From positions 61,443 to 125,442 of the forward strand of contig JAKFVC010000103.1 in the NCBI GenBank assembly GCA_021732415.1: a DNA stretch of 64,000 nucleotides. Reading direction: 5' to 3'. The notes beneath the pieces were generated by a model that saw only the letters and a list, made by a program, of their open reading frames with translations, made no database searches and was not told the origin of the DNA. The translations under genes were made by a program, and so were the position numbers. The stretch comes from Planctomycetaceae bacterium. GTDB taxonomy: Bacteria; Planctomycetota; Planctomycetia; Planctomycetales; Planctomycetaceae. Shown in pieces: positions 36,154-44,218 of the stretch; positions within the stretch are counted from its first letter, which is position 1; every line of letters starts with the position of its first letter.

Positions 36154-36412
36154 CAGTGTTCCTTACATCGGTGGAGTTGCATGACGAGTCGGCGTGCCGT
36201 CGAAATGGCGCGATGCTCTTGAGTCGTGCTCATCTCGCAACGGTCACCTCCCGGTGATCGTCACACGATGAATTGATCGACTTTGTTTGAGCATAACTTT
36301 TGCAGTCAGGCCGAAATTCGCTTCGCGTAAAAGACAATTCAGAAGCGACCCCAACCCTTAATCTGCAAACTGTTGCCCTCCGAGTCCCTGGCAAACAGAA
36401 AAACTTAAGTAC

Positions 36413-36757
36413 TTAACTAGTCTCGGGATCCGTTGTCTGGGGAGATTCCGGCGAAACACCGTCTGAAGTCGATTGCTGAATCACCGTGACGGACTTGACC
36501 GGCGCAGGCTGACCTGACAATCGTTGACTGATCAATCGGTATTCTTCCTCTGTCAACTCACCCTCCCGCTTCAGTTGGCGAAATTGGGTGAGCATTTCCT
36601 CAAGAGGCTCGTCAGAATCCTCAGATTCAAAAAACCAACTGCGAATTCGCAGGATTAACCAAACTAACACAACGATGGCGAGTAGCGCGAGCCCCGTCGT
36701 CGCATAGACGTTGAGCCGATCCATGAACTGGGCTTCAATACCTTTAGCCGCAAACAT
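36413..36757 (-). CDS. Small membrane protein with SHOCT-like domain
   Basis: A 114-residue protein with a single span (about residues 20-40, TGLALLAIVVLVWLILRI), followed by a short SHOCT-type helical motif (EEMLTQFRQLKREGELTEEEY) and a Ser/Thr/Pro-rich tail. SHOCT domains are small oligomerisation modules. The start is uncertain: ATG at 36757 is used, while ATG at 36724 and a TTG at 36793 are possible. It lies upstream of clpX on the same strand, about 260 bp away. Function unknown. Confidence 0.6.
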   Translation of the reverse strand: MFAAKGIEAQFMDRLNVYATTGLALLAIVVLVWLILRIRSWFFESEDSDEPLEEMLTQFRQLKREGELTEEEYRLISQRLSGQPAPVKSVTVIQQSTSDGVSPESPQTTDPETS

Positions 36758-37633
36758 GCTACGCCAGACACCTTTGAAATTGCGGGAATCCAACGAACTG
36801 GCAGAGACTACTTCAAGATTGGTAATCGGCCCGTCATGACTTGTATTACTTGATTATGAAAGGCCGATTCGAAATCGACAAGATGGGGATGAAAATTCCG
36901 ACTGTCAGGTTTGCGGGAATTCTGCTCGGGATTTCCGTACTTGGTATCCTTCCGTCCTTTTTGTCCCTCGACGCCGAAGGACAAAAATGGGCAGGAGAGA
37001 CACAAAGGACATAAACTGCTTCGTGCAGCTTGTCGCAGTTAATAGGTTTCTGATGTAAGCATTCCGTGTTCCAATTCAGTGGGGTGGATTGGAACGCAGC
37101 TGCGCAGAATCTTCGCAACATCGCCATAACCAACAATAAGCACGTCGCTTGCGGCGAGTGATCCGGCAGCAAAACAATCATGTTTCGACCAGATTTTTGG
37201 TGCCTGCGGCGATCTGCCAAATTGAAATCTCTCCAATAAAGTGACAGCCTACGGCAATTTGCCGCGCAATTACGCTCTATGAATGGAATCACCTGCCCGC
37301 TTTTGGACAATTTGGCAAAACCAGCCAACGAGTTGCGGCGGCCCGACGTAAAGCCGAATGCCGCGAAAGCGATCTGCGAATGCTGGTTTGCAAATCCGAG
37401 TTGTAATGCCTTTTGCGGGTCAACCGATAAGCAAGCGACTTTGAGAGCGTGGACACGCTTGATTTCACATGGAACTCGCGGTAACTGAGTGTAAATAGAA
37501 TCGAATTGGGCAACGACGAATTGGGGCGCCACGTTGTTGTAGAAGAATTCGTGAGAATTCTTGAGCTTATCCGTATGCGGCGGAACTCTTACGAGATTCC
37601 GCTACCAAGGGTCTAGAAAACCAGGATTGATTG
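36758..37633. other. Long gap with lower GC and no supported gene
   Basis: About 875 bp. Its composition is lower in GC than its surroundings. A 228-residue open frame on the minus strand (37532-36846) has no family features and an odd residue mix, so it is not called. A 26-bp dispersed element lies at 37536-37561, upstream of the ABC ATPase gene. This could be a former gene or a promoter region. Confidence 0.45.
37536..37561 (+). repeat. Dispersed 26-bp element (GTTGTAGAAGAATTC)
   Basis: GTTGTAGAAGAATTCGTGAG plus AATTCT matches, on the opposite strand, 50005-50030 in 25 of 26 positions. Here it is about 73 bp before the ABC ATPase start and contains two GAATTC sites in tandem. Confidence 0.6.
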
Positions 37634-38524
37634 ATGTCGACTGAACCTGTCATCCAGATTCGCAACTTGTCGAAGGTTTATCGTGACTTCTGGGGGCGCA
37701 AGAAGGTTCGCGCTCTGAATTCACTCAGCTTGGACGTCCGCCCGGGCGAAGTCTTCGGACTCCTCGGCCCCAACGGATCGGGCAAGACCACCACCCTGAA
37801 GCTGTTGCTCGGGTTGCTGTTCCCCACCGAAGGCGAAGTCTCCATCCTCGGCAAACCGGCTTCGGATGTCTCAAAGAATGAACGCATCGGATATCTGCCA
37901 GAAGAGTCCTACCTCTACCGCTTCTTGAATGCGGAAGAAACGCTGGACTTTTACGGTCGTCTGTTCAAGATGACGCCCGCGACCCGGAAAAAGCGGGCCG
38001 ATGAGTTGATTGAAATGGTCGGGCTGAAGCAGGCTCGCCGACGTCAACTGAAAGAGTACTCCAAAGGTATGACCCGCCGCATCGGGTTGGCCCAGGCATT
38101 GATCAATGATCCCGAATTGATTCTGCTCGACGAACCCACCAGCGGTCTCGATCCGCTGGGTAGCCGCGATATGAAGGACTTGATCCTGAAGTTGAAGGCC
38201 CAGGGCAAGACGATCGTCATGTGCAGCCACTTGCTGGCCGACGTGCAGGACGTTTGCGACCGGATCGCGATTTTGTACCAGGGTGAGTTGAAGGTTCTGG
38301 ATCGAGTCGACGATCTGTTGCGTGACCAGGAAATGACCCAGATTCGAGCTTCGAAACTGCCCCCCGAGGCCGTCAAGGAAATCGAAGCCATCGCCGCCCG
38401 GTATGGGGCCAAGATCCACGAGATCGGGCAACCGCAAAATACCCTCGAAGAGTTGTTCCTGAAGGTCATCCGCGATAGTGCCGAGCGACCCGGTCAACGC
38501 TTCGTGAATACGAGTGCGAGCTAG
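37634..38524 (+). CDS. ABC-2 type transporter ATP-binding protein
   Basis: This 296-residue ATPase is of the NatA/CcmA class. Motifs: Walker [14 protein letters not shown], signature [16 protein letters not shown] (a YSKGM form), Walker [16 protein letters not shown], and H-loop VMCSHLL. The C-terminal 70 residues form a helical regulatory tail ([18 protein letters not shown]). It precedes, after 243 bp with an imperfect inverted repeat, a large permease and a partner gene. The ATG at 37634 is preferred over the TTG 3 bp upstream. Confidence 0.92.
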   Translation: MSTEPVIQIRNLSKVYRDFWGRKKVRALNSLSLDVRPGEVFGLLGPNGSGKTTTLKLLLGLLFPTEGEVSILGKPASDVSKNERIGYLPEESYLYRFLNAEETLDFYGRLFKMTPATRKKRADELIEMVGLKQARRRQLKEYSKGMTRRIGLAQALINDPELILLDEPTSGLDPLGSRDMKDLILKLKAQGKTIVMCSHLLADVQDVCDRIAILYQGELKVLDRVDDLLRDQEMTQIRASKLPPEAVKEIEAIAARYGAKIHEIGQPQNTLEELFLKVIRDSAERPGQRFVNTSAS

Positions 38525-38562
38525 TTGCTGCGTTATTTACGTGATGATCAGCTGAATAAAAC

Positions 38563-38665
38563 AGTGTGAGTGTATGAGGGTGTGAGAATGACGGAGAAAG
38601 TTGCAGTTCGAGTCCCGATTGAACTGTCCTGACCCTCTATCACTCATACTCTCCAACTCTCACAC
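38563..38665. repeat. Imperfect inverted repeat (GTGTGAG...CTCACAC)
   Basis: The arms at 38563-38590 and 38631-38665 read GTGTGAGTGTATGAGGGTGT and a loose reverse complement. It lies between the ABC-2 ATPase and permease genes. Confidence 0.55.
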
Positions 38666-38767
38666 AACACGACATCCAAACACGAGCGTTTGTGATCTAC
38701 ATCACGAGTATCTGACATCTGTCCGGCCTATAGTGCCCTTGCTTCGTAATACGAATTTCGATTCTCC

Positions 38768-40429
38768 ATGAATGATTACGATCCGAAAGCGTTCAACTGG
38801 CTGTTTGCGTTCCAGACTTGGGGCATTGTCTGCGGCCTGATGTTTCTGGGTGCGGTGCTATTGGCCTTTGTACTGCAAGTTCTCTCGCACACGTTGCAGG
38901 AGTTCGAGCAGATCGGCCCCGGTAAGCCGCGTCGCAGCCTGTTTCAAGGATTGCGGAATGGCTGCGCGGCTTTTGCCAATGGTGTGATTGAAGGTTTTCG
39001 AGACCTGTTCTTCATGTCGCCGCGTCGTGTCGGGGCCATTACGGTCCTGGTGTTTCGTGAATCGGTGCGGCGCAAAACGCTGCTGGTGCTGGTAGTCTTC
39101 GCCATCTGCTTCCTCTTCGCGGGCTGGTTCCTGTCTGATCCCAATCGTGATCCGTTGCTGCGGATTCCGATTTACGTGACGTTCGTGTTGACCGCAATCA
39201 GTTGGTTGATTCTGCCGGCCGTGTTCCTGCTGTCGTGCTGGGGTTTGCCGGATGATATCAAGGCCCGGTCATTGCACACCGTGGTCACCAAACCGGTAAA
39301 ACGCAGCGAAATCCTCGTCGGCCGCATCTTGGGGGTGACGTTGGTCGGGACGCTTGTCGTGGCCGTCATGTCAGTCGTGGGTTATTTGTGGCTGGTTCGC
39401 GCCCTGCCGGAAGTGAACGGTATCAAGACTCGCGTGCCCGTCTTCGGCGAGATCACTTTCCTGGATCGTGAAGGCAAGCCGACCGACAAGGGCATCAATG
39501 TCGGTGACATCAACATGTTCCGCAGCTACATCGAAGGCGATACGGCCGCGCGGGCCATCTGGAAGTTCTCGGGAGTCGGACCAAGTTTGCTGAACAAAGA
39601 CGGCAAACTGGTCCTGGAATCGAAGATCCAGGGCTTCAGAACTCACAAGGGAAATCTCGAACGCGGGATCATTTTCCAGTACACGTTCGTCAATCCGACT
39701 ACCAATGTTCGTGCGAAGTTCCAACCGTTCGAGATTGCCGAATTCCGCGACTCGATCAAGCCCATCGATAACGATCTGATTGATGAGAAGAACCATCCAG
39801 TCAAGTTGATGACGGACATTGTGGATAAGGGTCAGTTGACGGTCGAAGTGGCCTGTTTGTCGACCGGGCAATTCCTGGGAATGGCCCGTCCTGACGTATT
39901 CATCCGGGCACAGGATGCTTACTTCGTGGCCAGCTTCTTCAAGGCTGTCCTGTGCATCTGGTTGATGATGTTCCTGATCATTGTGTTCGCGGTCTCCGTG
40001 AGCACGATCGTCAAGGGCCCGGTCGCCTCGTTCCTGACCGGTGTGATCATCGTACTGGGGATTTTCGGCCGGGACTTCATGCAGCAACTGGTTGCTGGCG
40101 AGGGAATCTACAAGTGGGAGGGTGGCGGTATCCTGGAGTCGGCGTATCGCATCGTGACTCACATGAATCCGAATGTCCCGATGGAAAAGGGGTTCTGGAC
40201 GACTGTCGTTCAAGTTCTGGATACCCCCATGTTGATGTTCGCGGGTCACTCGCGAGCCATCATCCCCGATTTCGATACGTTCCAAATGGCAAAGTTCGTC
40301 GCTCACGGTTACGACGTGCCTTGGAATTCTGGTTTATTACCCGCAATCATGCACACTCTGGCATTCCTGATTCCGTGCGTGATTCTCGGTTACTTCTGTC
40401 TGAAGTCGCGTGAATTGGAGTCAAAATGA
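38768..40429 (+). CDS. ABC-2 type transporter permease
   Basis: A 553-residue membrane protein: two N-terminal spans (about residues 15-40, 100-120), further spans near 130-210 (FVLTAISWLILPAVFLLSCW, ILGVTLVGTLVVAVMSVVGY), an extracytoplasmic domain (about 215-380), and spans near 385-425 and 520-545 (LAFLIPCVILGYF). It is the membrane half of the transporter with the ATPase at 37634. Its stop overlaps the next gene by 4 bp, so the two are coupled. Similar three-gene sets are common in planctomycetes; the substrate is unknown. Confidence 0.85.
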   Translation: MNDYDPKAFNWLFAFQTWGIVCGLMFLGAVLLAFVLQVLSHTLQEFEQIGPGKPRRSLFQGLRNGCAAFANGVIEGFRDLFFMSPRRVGAITVLVFRESVRRKTLLVLVVFAICFLFAGWFLSDPNRDPLLRIPIYVTFVLTAISWLILPAVFLLSCWGLPDDIKARSLHTVVTKPVKRSEILVGRILGVTLVGTLVVAVMSVVGYLWLVRALPEVNGIKTRVPVFGEITFLDREGKPTDKGINVGDINMFRSYIEGDTAARAIWKFSGVGPSLLNKDGKLVLESKIQGFRTHKGNLERGIIFQYTFVNPTTNVRAKFQPFEIAEFRDSIKPIDNDLIDEKNHPVKLMTDIVDKGQLTVEVACLSTGQFLGMARPDVFIRAQDAYFVASFFKAVLCIWLMMFLIIVFAVSVSTIVKGPVASFLTGVIIVLGIFGRDFMQQLVAGEGIYKWEGGGILESAYRIVTHMNPNVPMEKGFWTTVVQVLDTPMLMFAGHSRAIIPDFDTFQMAKFVAHGYDVPWNSGLLPAIMHTLAFLIPCVILGYFCLKSRELESK

Positions 40430-41823
40430 ACAATCTCACCTCCCATCAACGAAAAATGGTGTATCTCGTCGGGATGGGGTTACTGTTCATCCCGGTCATC
40501 ACCCTGGGTTTCCCCGCCGCTCATTCCAAGGGGCAGTCGGGCGGGGCCCTGGCTCAAATGCGTCAGGAGCATGATCTGGGTGAAAGCACCCTCGGCAACG
40601 TTGATCCGTCCAGCGCGACCATGAATCTCGTGCTGCTGGGGCTGCGTGGTCCGGCGGCCTGTATGCTGTGGGTGCAGATGGACAAGCAGAAGGACGCCAA
40701 GGACTGGGCCGGTATGCGGGCCACGACCGAATCGATCATCAAGTTGCAGCCCCACTTCCAGAAGGTCTGGCAATTCCACGCGTGGAACCTGGCATACAAC
40801 GTGTCGGTCGAATGGGACAGCGTGAAAGATCGCTATTTCTGGGTGAAAGAAGGGGCCAAGTTCTACCGCAAGGGAAGTCAGCGCAACGAAAAGTACCCCG
40901 AGTTGTACTGGTACTATGCCGACACCTTGGGCAAGAAGATCGGCCGCTCAGACGAATGGCGTCAGTTCCGGCGGTTCTTCCGAATCGATCCGGATACAGC
41001 CCGCTATACGGTCAATGGCGTTCCCGGTCCAGACTTGGATCTCAATCCTAAAGACGAGGATAACTACGCCGTTTCGGCCGATTGGTTTAAAGAGACCAAT
41101 CGGATCATGGATCAGTACGGCAAAGAACAGCACATCATGGATAAGTCGCTGTTCCGATCCTATCCCGGTCGTTCCACCATCGATCACGCCTCATCTCTGC
41201 AAAAGGAAGGTCACTTCGATGAAGAGACTCGCGAGATCTGGAACAAAGCCTTCGATTATTGGGACAAAGTCTACGGACAGGAGACCTGGTATCCGGCCCC
41301 CTATATTGGAATCCACCTGTCCTGGGACTTGAAGCAGATCCAGCAACACGTCGAGACGACTCCGTTGCCTGAGGGTTACAAAGGCACCAAGAAGCAGTAT
41401 GAACTCGATCTGCGTTCCTGGGTCGCCCGCTATCAGAACATGACGAACTTCCGCTACTGGCGTGACAAGTGTCATTCCGAGGGGCAGGTAAACACCGTGC
41501 AAGCTCATAAGGAACTGTATGATGCCTTGAAGGCGTTCGCGAATGGCGATACCCAGGAAGCTGAACGGCTGGCCTACGAAGGTCTCTTGAAGTATGAAAA
41601 GGTCCTGGGCGACGACGTCAGCGGTAAAGGCCTGCAAGATGACGACTTGGCCATCGAAGAAGGGATGTTGGGCATTCTGACTTGGCGCAGCGCCCGAGAA
41701 CTGACCAACAAGCAAATTCCGAACGAATTTCCGTTGCGAAATATGTGGCTCGCCCACCAAAATCGGCTGAAAGAAATCGAAGCGGAATTCCGACGTCGCA
41801 TCAGCCCGAACAGGAACAACTAG
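40426..41823 (+). CDS. Membrane-anchored helical partner of the ABC-2 transporter
   Basis: A 465-residue protein with one N-terminal span (MVYLVGMGLLFIPVITLGFP), then a largely helical domain with TPR-like features (WQFHAWNLAYNVSVEWDSVK, LYWYYADTLGKKIG). It starts inside the preceding permease stop (ATGA overlap), so it is translationally coupled and probably acts with the transporter. Conserved aromatic-rich segments (SWVARYQNMTNFRYWRDKCH) may bind a partner. No named domain recognised. Confidence 0.78.
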   Translation: MNNLTSHQRKMVYLVGMGLLFIPVITLGFPAAHSKGQSGGALAQMRQEHDLGESTLGNVDPSSATMNLVLLGLRGPAACMLWVQMDKQKDAKDWAGMRATTESIIKLQPHFQKVWQFHAWNLAYNVSVEWDSVKDRYFWVKEGAKFYRKGSQRNEKYPELYWYYADTLGKKIGRSDEWRQFRRFFRIDPDTARYTVNGVPGPDLDLNPKDEDNYAVSADWFKETNRIMDQYGKEQHIMDKSLFRSYPGRSTIDHASSLQKEGHFDEETREIWNKAFDYWDKVYGQETWYPAPYIGIHLSWDLKQIQQHVETTPLPEGYKGTKKQYELDLRSWVARYQNMTNFRYWRDKCHSEGQVNTVQAHKELYDALKAFANGDTQEAERLAYEGLLKYEKVLGDDVSGKGLQDDDLAIEEGMLGILTWRSARELTNKQIPNEFPLRNMWLAHQNRLKEIEAEFRRRISPNRNN

Positions 41824-41870
41824 ATTATGGTCGGTACTTCGAGCGCAAGTTCGAAGCCATCGTAAACTCA

Positions 41871-41906
41871 GGGATCGTCATGCATCAACATGACGATCCC
41901 TTTTTT
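41871..41906 (+). terminator. Rho-independent terminator
   Basis: GGGATCGTCATG-CATCAA-CATGACGATCCC-TTTTTT: a perfect 12-bp stem with a T-tract, 48 bp after the stop of the ABC-2 partner gene. It ends the three-gene ABC-2 operon. Confidence 0.95.
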
Positions 41907-41956
41907 ATTGGTCCTATGACTCCAGTGGGTGCCTAACGAATCAATCGACATCAAAT

Positions 41957-42108
41957 TTCACCGCGGAGACACGGAGGGAGTTTTTAGCCACAGAAGGACA
42001 CAGAAGAAACACAGAATCAGGAAACGACTTCTGTTCCTAACTTCTGTGTCCTTCTGTGGCTAAAAACTCCCTCTTCTTAACTTCGTGTTCTCCGTGTCTC
42101 CGTGGTGA
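41957..42108. repeat. Nested inverted repeats: family H enclosing family G
   Basis: The outer arms 41957-41980 and 42080-42108 read TTCACCGCGGAGACACGGAG and its near complement. The inner arms, about 41984-42014 and 42037-42066, are TAGCCACAGAAGGACACAGA and its complement. Confidence 0.85.
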
Positions 42109-42605
42109 ATCTGCCTCCCCAATTTAAGGAGTCTGGATTCATCAGACACGCCTCAGGACTAAGTCATCACGGTGGCAAAATAGCCGAGCAAGACATCCGG
42201 GTTTACTTTTTTCTTGATTCATGGTACTTCCCCTTTACGCTCAAAAACCCACAGAATCGCTGCCGGAGGATGGCACCTTACGCCAATTTAACTGGAGCTT
42301 TAGTCAATCTGCGCCGATAGTATCGAAACAACGGGCAGCAATCTGTACGGGTAAGTCCTCGCGTCACGCCTAGACACCCCACATTACCGCACCTCGCCGC
42401 GTGACAACCAATACCCACACTACTATTTTCCACGCAGTTGATCTCACCAGACTAACCGCATAGTGACGCCACCAGGCTCGTCTATGCTGTCTGTCCGGTC
42501 GTGAAACACGCATAGCATTTGCCTGTGCTTGTTGCCGAGATTTGTGGTCAAACGATTTGGGCAGTTTCGGCGTCGTCCGCAGCCCCCGCGAAACAAGGAT
42601 GTTTC
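42109..42605. other. Leader region of the channel cassette
   Basis: About 500 bp before the MotA-like gene. It is AT-richer than the genes and probably holds the promoter of the three-gene cassette. No inverted repeat family or gene was identified in this part. Confidence 0.5.
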
Positions 42606-44081
42606 ATGAGTACCAGAGAGTTGCCAACGCAATTTCAGCCTCAAGACGAAGTCCGACAGCCAGGCTGGTTCCTGTGGTTTCTAAGCTCCCCGATCATCTG
42701 GGGCACAGCGGCCACCATCGGGTTTTACATGCTGATCCCCCTGCTGCCGATCCAGCAGGCGCTCATGTATCGCTACTTCTGCTCACACTGGATCCTCTAT
42801 GCCGAGGTCTGGTTGTTCGGAATCGGAATGGCGATCCTGGTTTTGAAGTCGCTCGTGCTGCCACGTGAACGCAGTGCCTTCACATTCAATCTGGTTCGCA
42901 ATCCCCACTTGCGGCAAGAGACCGATCCCAATCGCCGCCGAGAATTGCTGGAACGCAGCGTCGCCAGTCTGCCTGCTCGAATCCGCCGCTCGGAACTCGC
43001 CCGGCGATATCACGATATCTGCGAATATCTCGGCGCACGTCCCGGTACAGCGTCCCTTGAAGACCACCTGAAGTATCTGCACGACGTGGCTGGCGAACGA
43101 TTGCACGATAGCTATGCCTTGATCCGTACGATCACCTGGGCCATTCCGATTCTCGGATTCCTGGGTACCGTTATCGGTATCACGTTGGCCATCGCAAACA
43201 TCACGCCGGATCAACTCGAAACGTCAATGTCCGAGATCACCAGTGGTCTGGCGGTCGCCTTCGATACGACGGCTTTGTCGCTATCGCTATCGATGATCCT
43301 GGTGTTTGTCTCATTCATTATTGAACGCTCCGAACAAAAGATCCTCAGCGATATCGAAGCTGCTGGCATGCGAGAAATCGCTCCGCTCCTGTCACCGAGC
43401 CCAACGGCAGACAGCCCGCTGATGGCCGCCGAGCACCACGCCGCCGCCAGTATGCTCGATAAGACCGAACAGTTGATCCAATGGCAGACAGGTCTCTGGC
43501 AGGAATCGCTAAACGGCTTACGAGGCCGCTGGGAGCAAGTCGTCCAGCAGCAACAGTCGGAATTCACCCAGTCGATTCAAGCCGGATTGCAAGCGACTCT
43601 TTCTCAGCACAATCGAGAACTTTTGGAAGCGCGGAACGAGCTATCCGAGACCTTTACGAAACTGTCGTCGGACCTGATTTCGATGGTCGGCGAAGTTCAG
43701 GACCGAGCCCAGCAGCAACAGGCGCAGTCCAGCCAGGAAATTGCCAACCTGTGGGAAAACGTCCAGAACGAACTGCACGCGTTGCGGGAAGATCAAGCCC
43801 AGCAGATTGGGAATCTGGTGAGCTCCATCAGCGATGAGGTTCTGTCCTGGCAGACCGATCTCAAGGCCGCGACGCACGCCTCCACAGGCCAGGTTCGCGA
43901 GTTGCATTCACAAGGCGAAACGCTACTGAAGATCGTCGGGGAAGAGGTCGAGCTGACTCGGCTGCAGCAGACTCTGTCACACAATCTGGAAGCCATTCGT
44001 GCGGTCGAAACATTCGAAAAGGCACTCCATTCGCTAACTGCCGCCGTGCATATGTTGACCATCAAGAATCGTGCTGCTTAG
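42606..44081 (+). CDS. MotA/TolQ/ExbB-like channel protein with long coiled-coil tail
   Basis: A 491-residue protein. Four hydrophobic spans are predicted: about residues 22-42 (WGTAATIGFYMLIPLLPIQQ), 55-80, 180-205 and 220-245. The last two carry the family core: AIPILGFLGTVIGITLAIAN and ITSGLAVAFDTTALSLSLSM, matching GLLGTV...AL.TTA.GL. After residue 260 a cytoplasmic tail of about 230 residues is predicted coiled coil, with Gln/Glu/Ser-rich heptad-like sequence (QARNELSETFTKLSSDL, DRAQQQQAQSSQEIANL). The tail resembles ZorA-like designs. AAGGA lies 7 bp before the ATG at 42606. It is the first gene of a three-gene set that encodes two ExbD/MotB-like proteins. Confidence 0.88.
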   Translation: MSTRELPTQFQPQDEVRQPGWFLWFLSSPIIWGTAATIGFYMLIPLLPIQQALMYRYFCSHWILYAEVWLFGIGMAILVLKSLVLPRERSAFTFNLVRNPHLRQETDPNRRRELLERSVASLPARIRRSELARRYHDICEYLGARPGTASLEDHLKYLHDVAGERLHDSYALIRTITWAIPILGFLGTVIGITLAIANITPDQLETSMSEITSGLAVAFDTTALSLSLSMILVFVSFIIERSEQKILSDIEAAGMREIAPLLSPSPTADSPLMAAEHHAAASMLDKTEQLIQWQTGLWQESLNGLRGRWEQVVQQQQSEFTQSIQAGLQATLSQHNRELLEARNELSETFTKLSSDLISMVGEVQDRAQQQQAQSSQEIANLWENVQNELHALREDQAQQIGNLVSSISDEVLSWQTDLKAATHASTGQVRELHSQGETLLKIVGEEVELTRLQQTLSHNLEAIRAVETFEKALHSLTAAVHMLTIKNRAA

Positions 44082-44118
44082 CGAGGCAATGCGATTTGAA
44101 TCCAACGAAGGACGCGCA

Positions 44119-44169
44119 GCGACAATTTCTCCCCTCGCCCTGGTACTCCGGGGAGAGGGGAGAGAAATT
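44119..44169. repeat. Inverted repeat (AATTTCTCCCCTC...GAGGGGAGAGAAATT)
   Basis: The arms 44121-44139 and 44150-44169 form a hairpin between the channel gene and the first partner gene. It may attenuate the transcript. Confidence 0.7.
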
Positions 44170-44218
44170 CTCCCATAAGATCCTCTAAGTCCAGAAGCCA
44201 ACGGTCACCGACACTCGT

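Noticed and set aside
36846..37532. A 228-residue open frame on the minus strand
   Set aside because: No family motif, unusual residue mix, no ribosome binding site; lies in a gene-poor stretch of lower GC. Chance frame is more likely.
42606..44081. Annotation of the coiled-coil channel protein as ZorA of a Zorya defence system
   Set aside because: The tail and channel core are similar in layout, but the next genes do not show ZorB (OmpA-like) or the ZorC/D/E helicase or nuclease genes.
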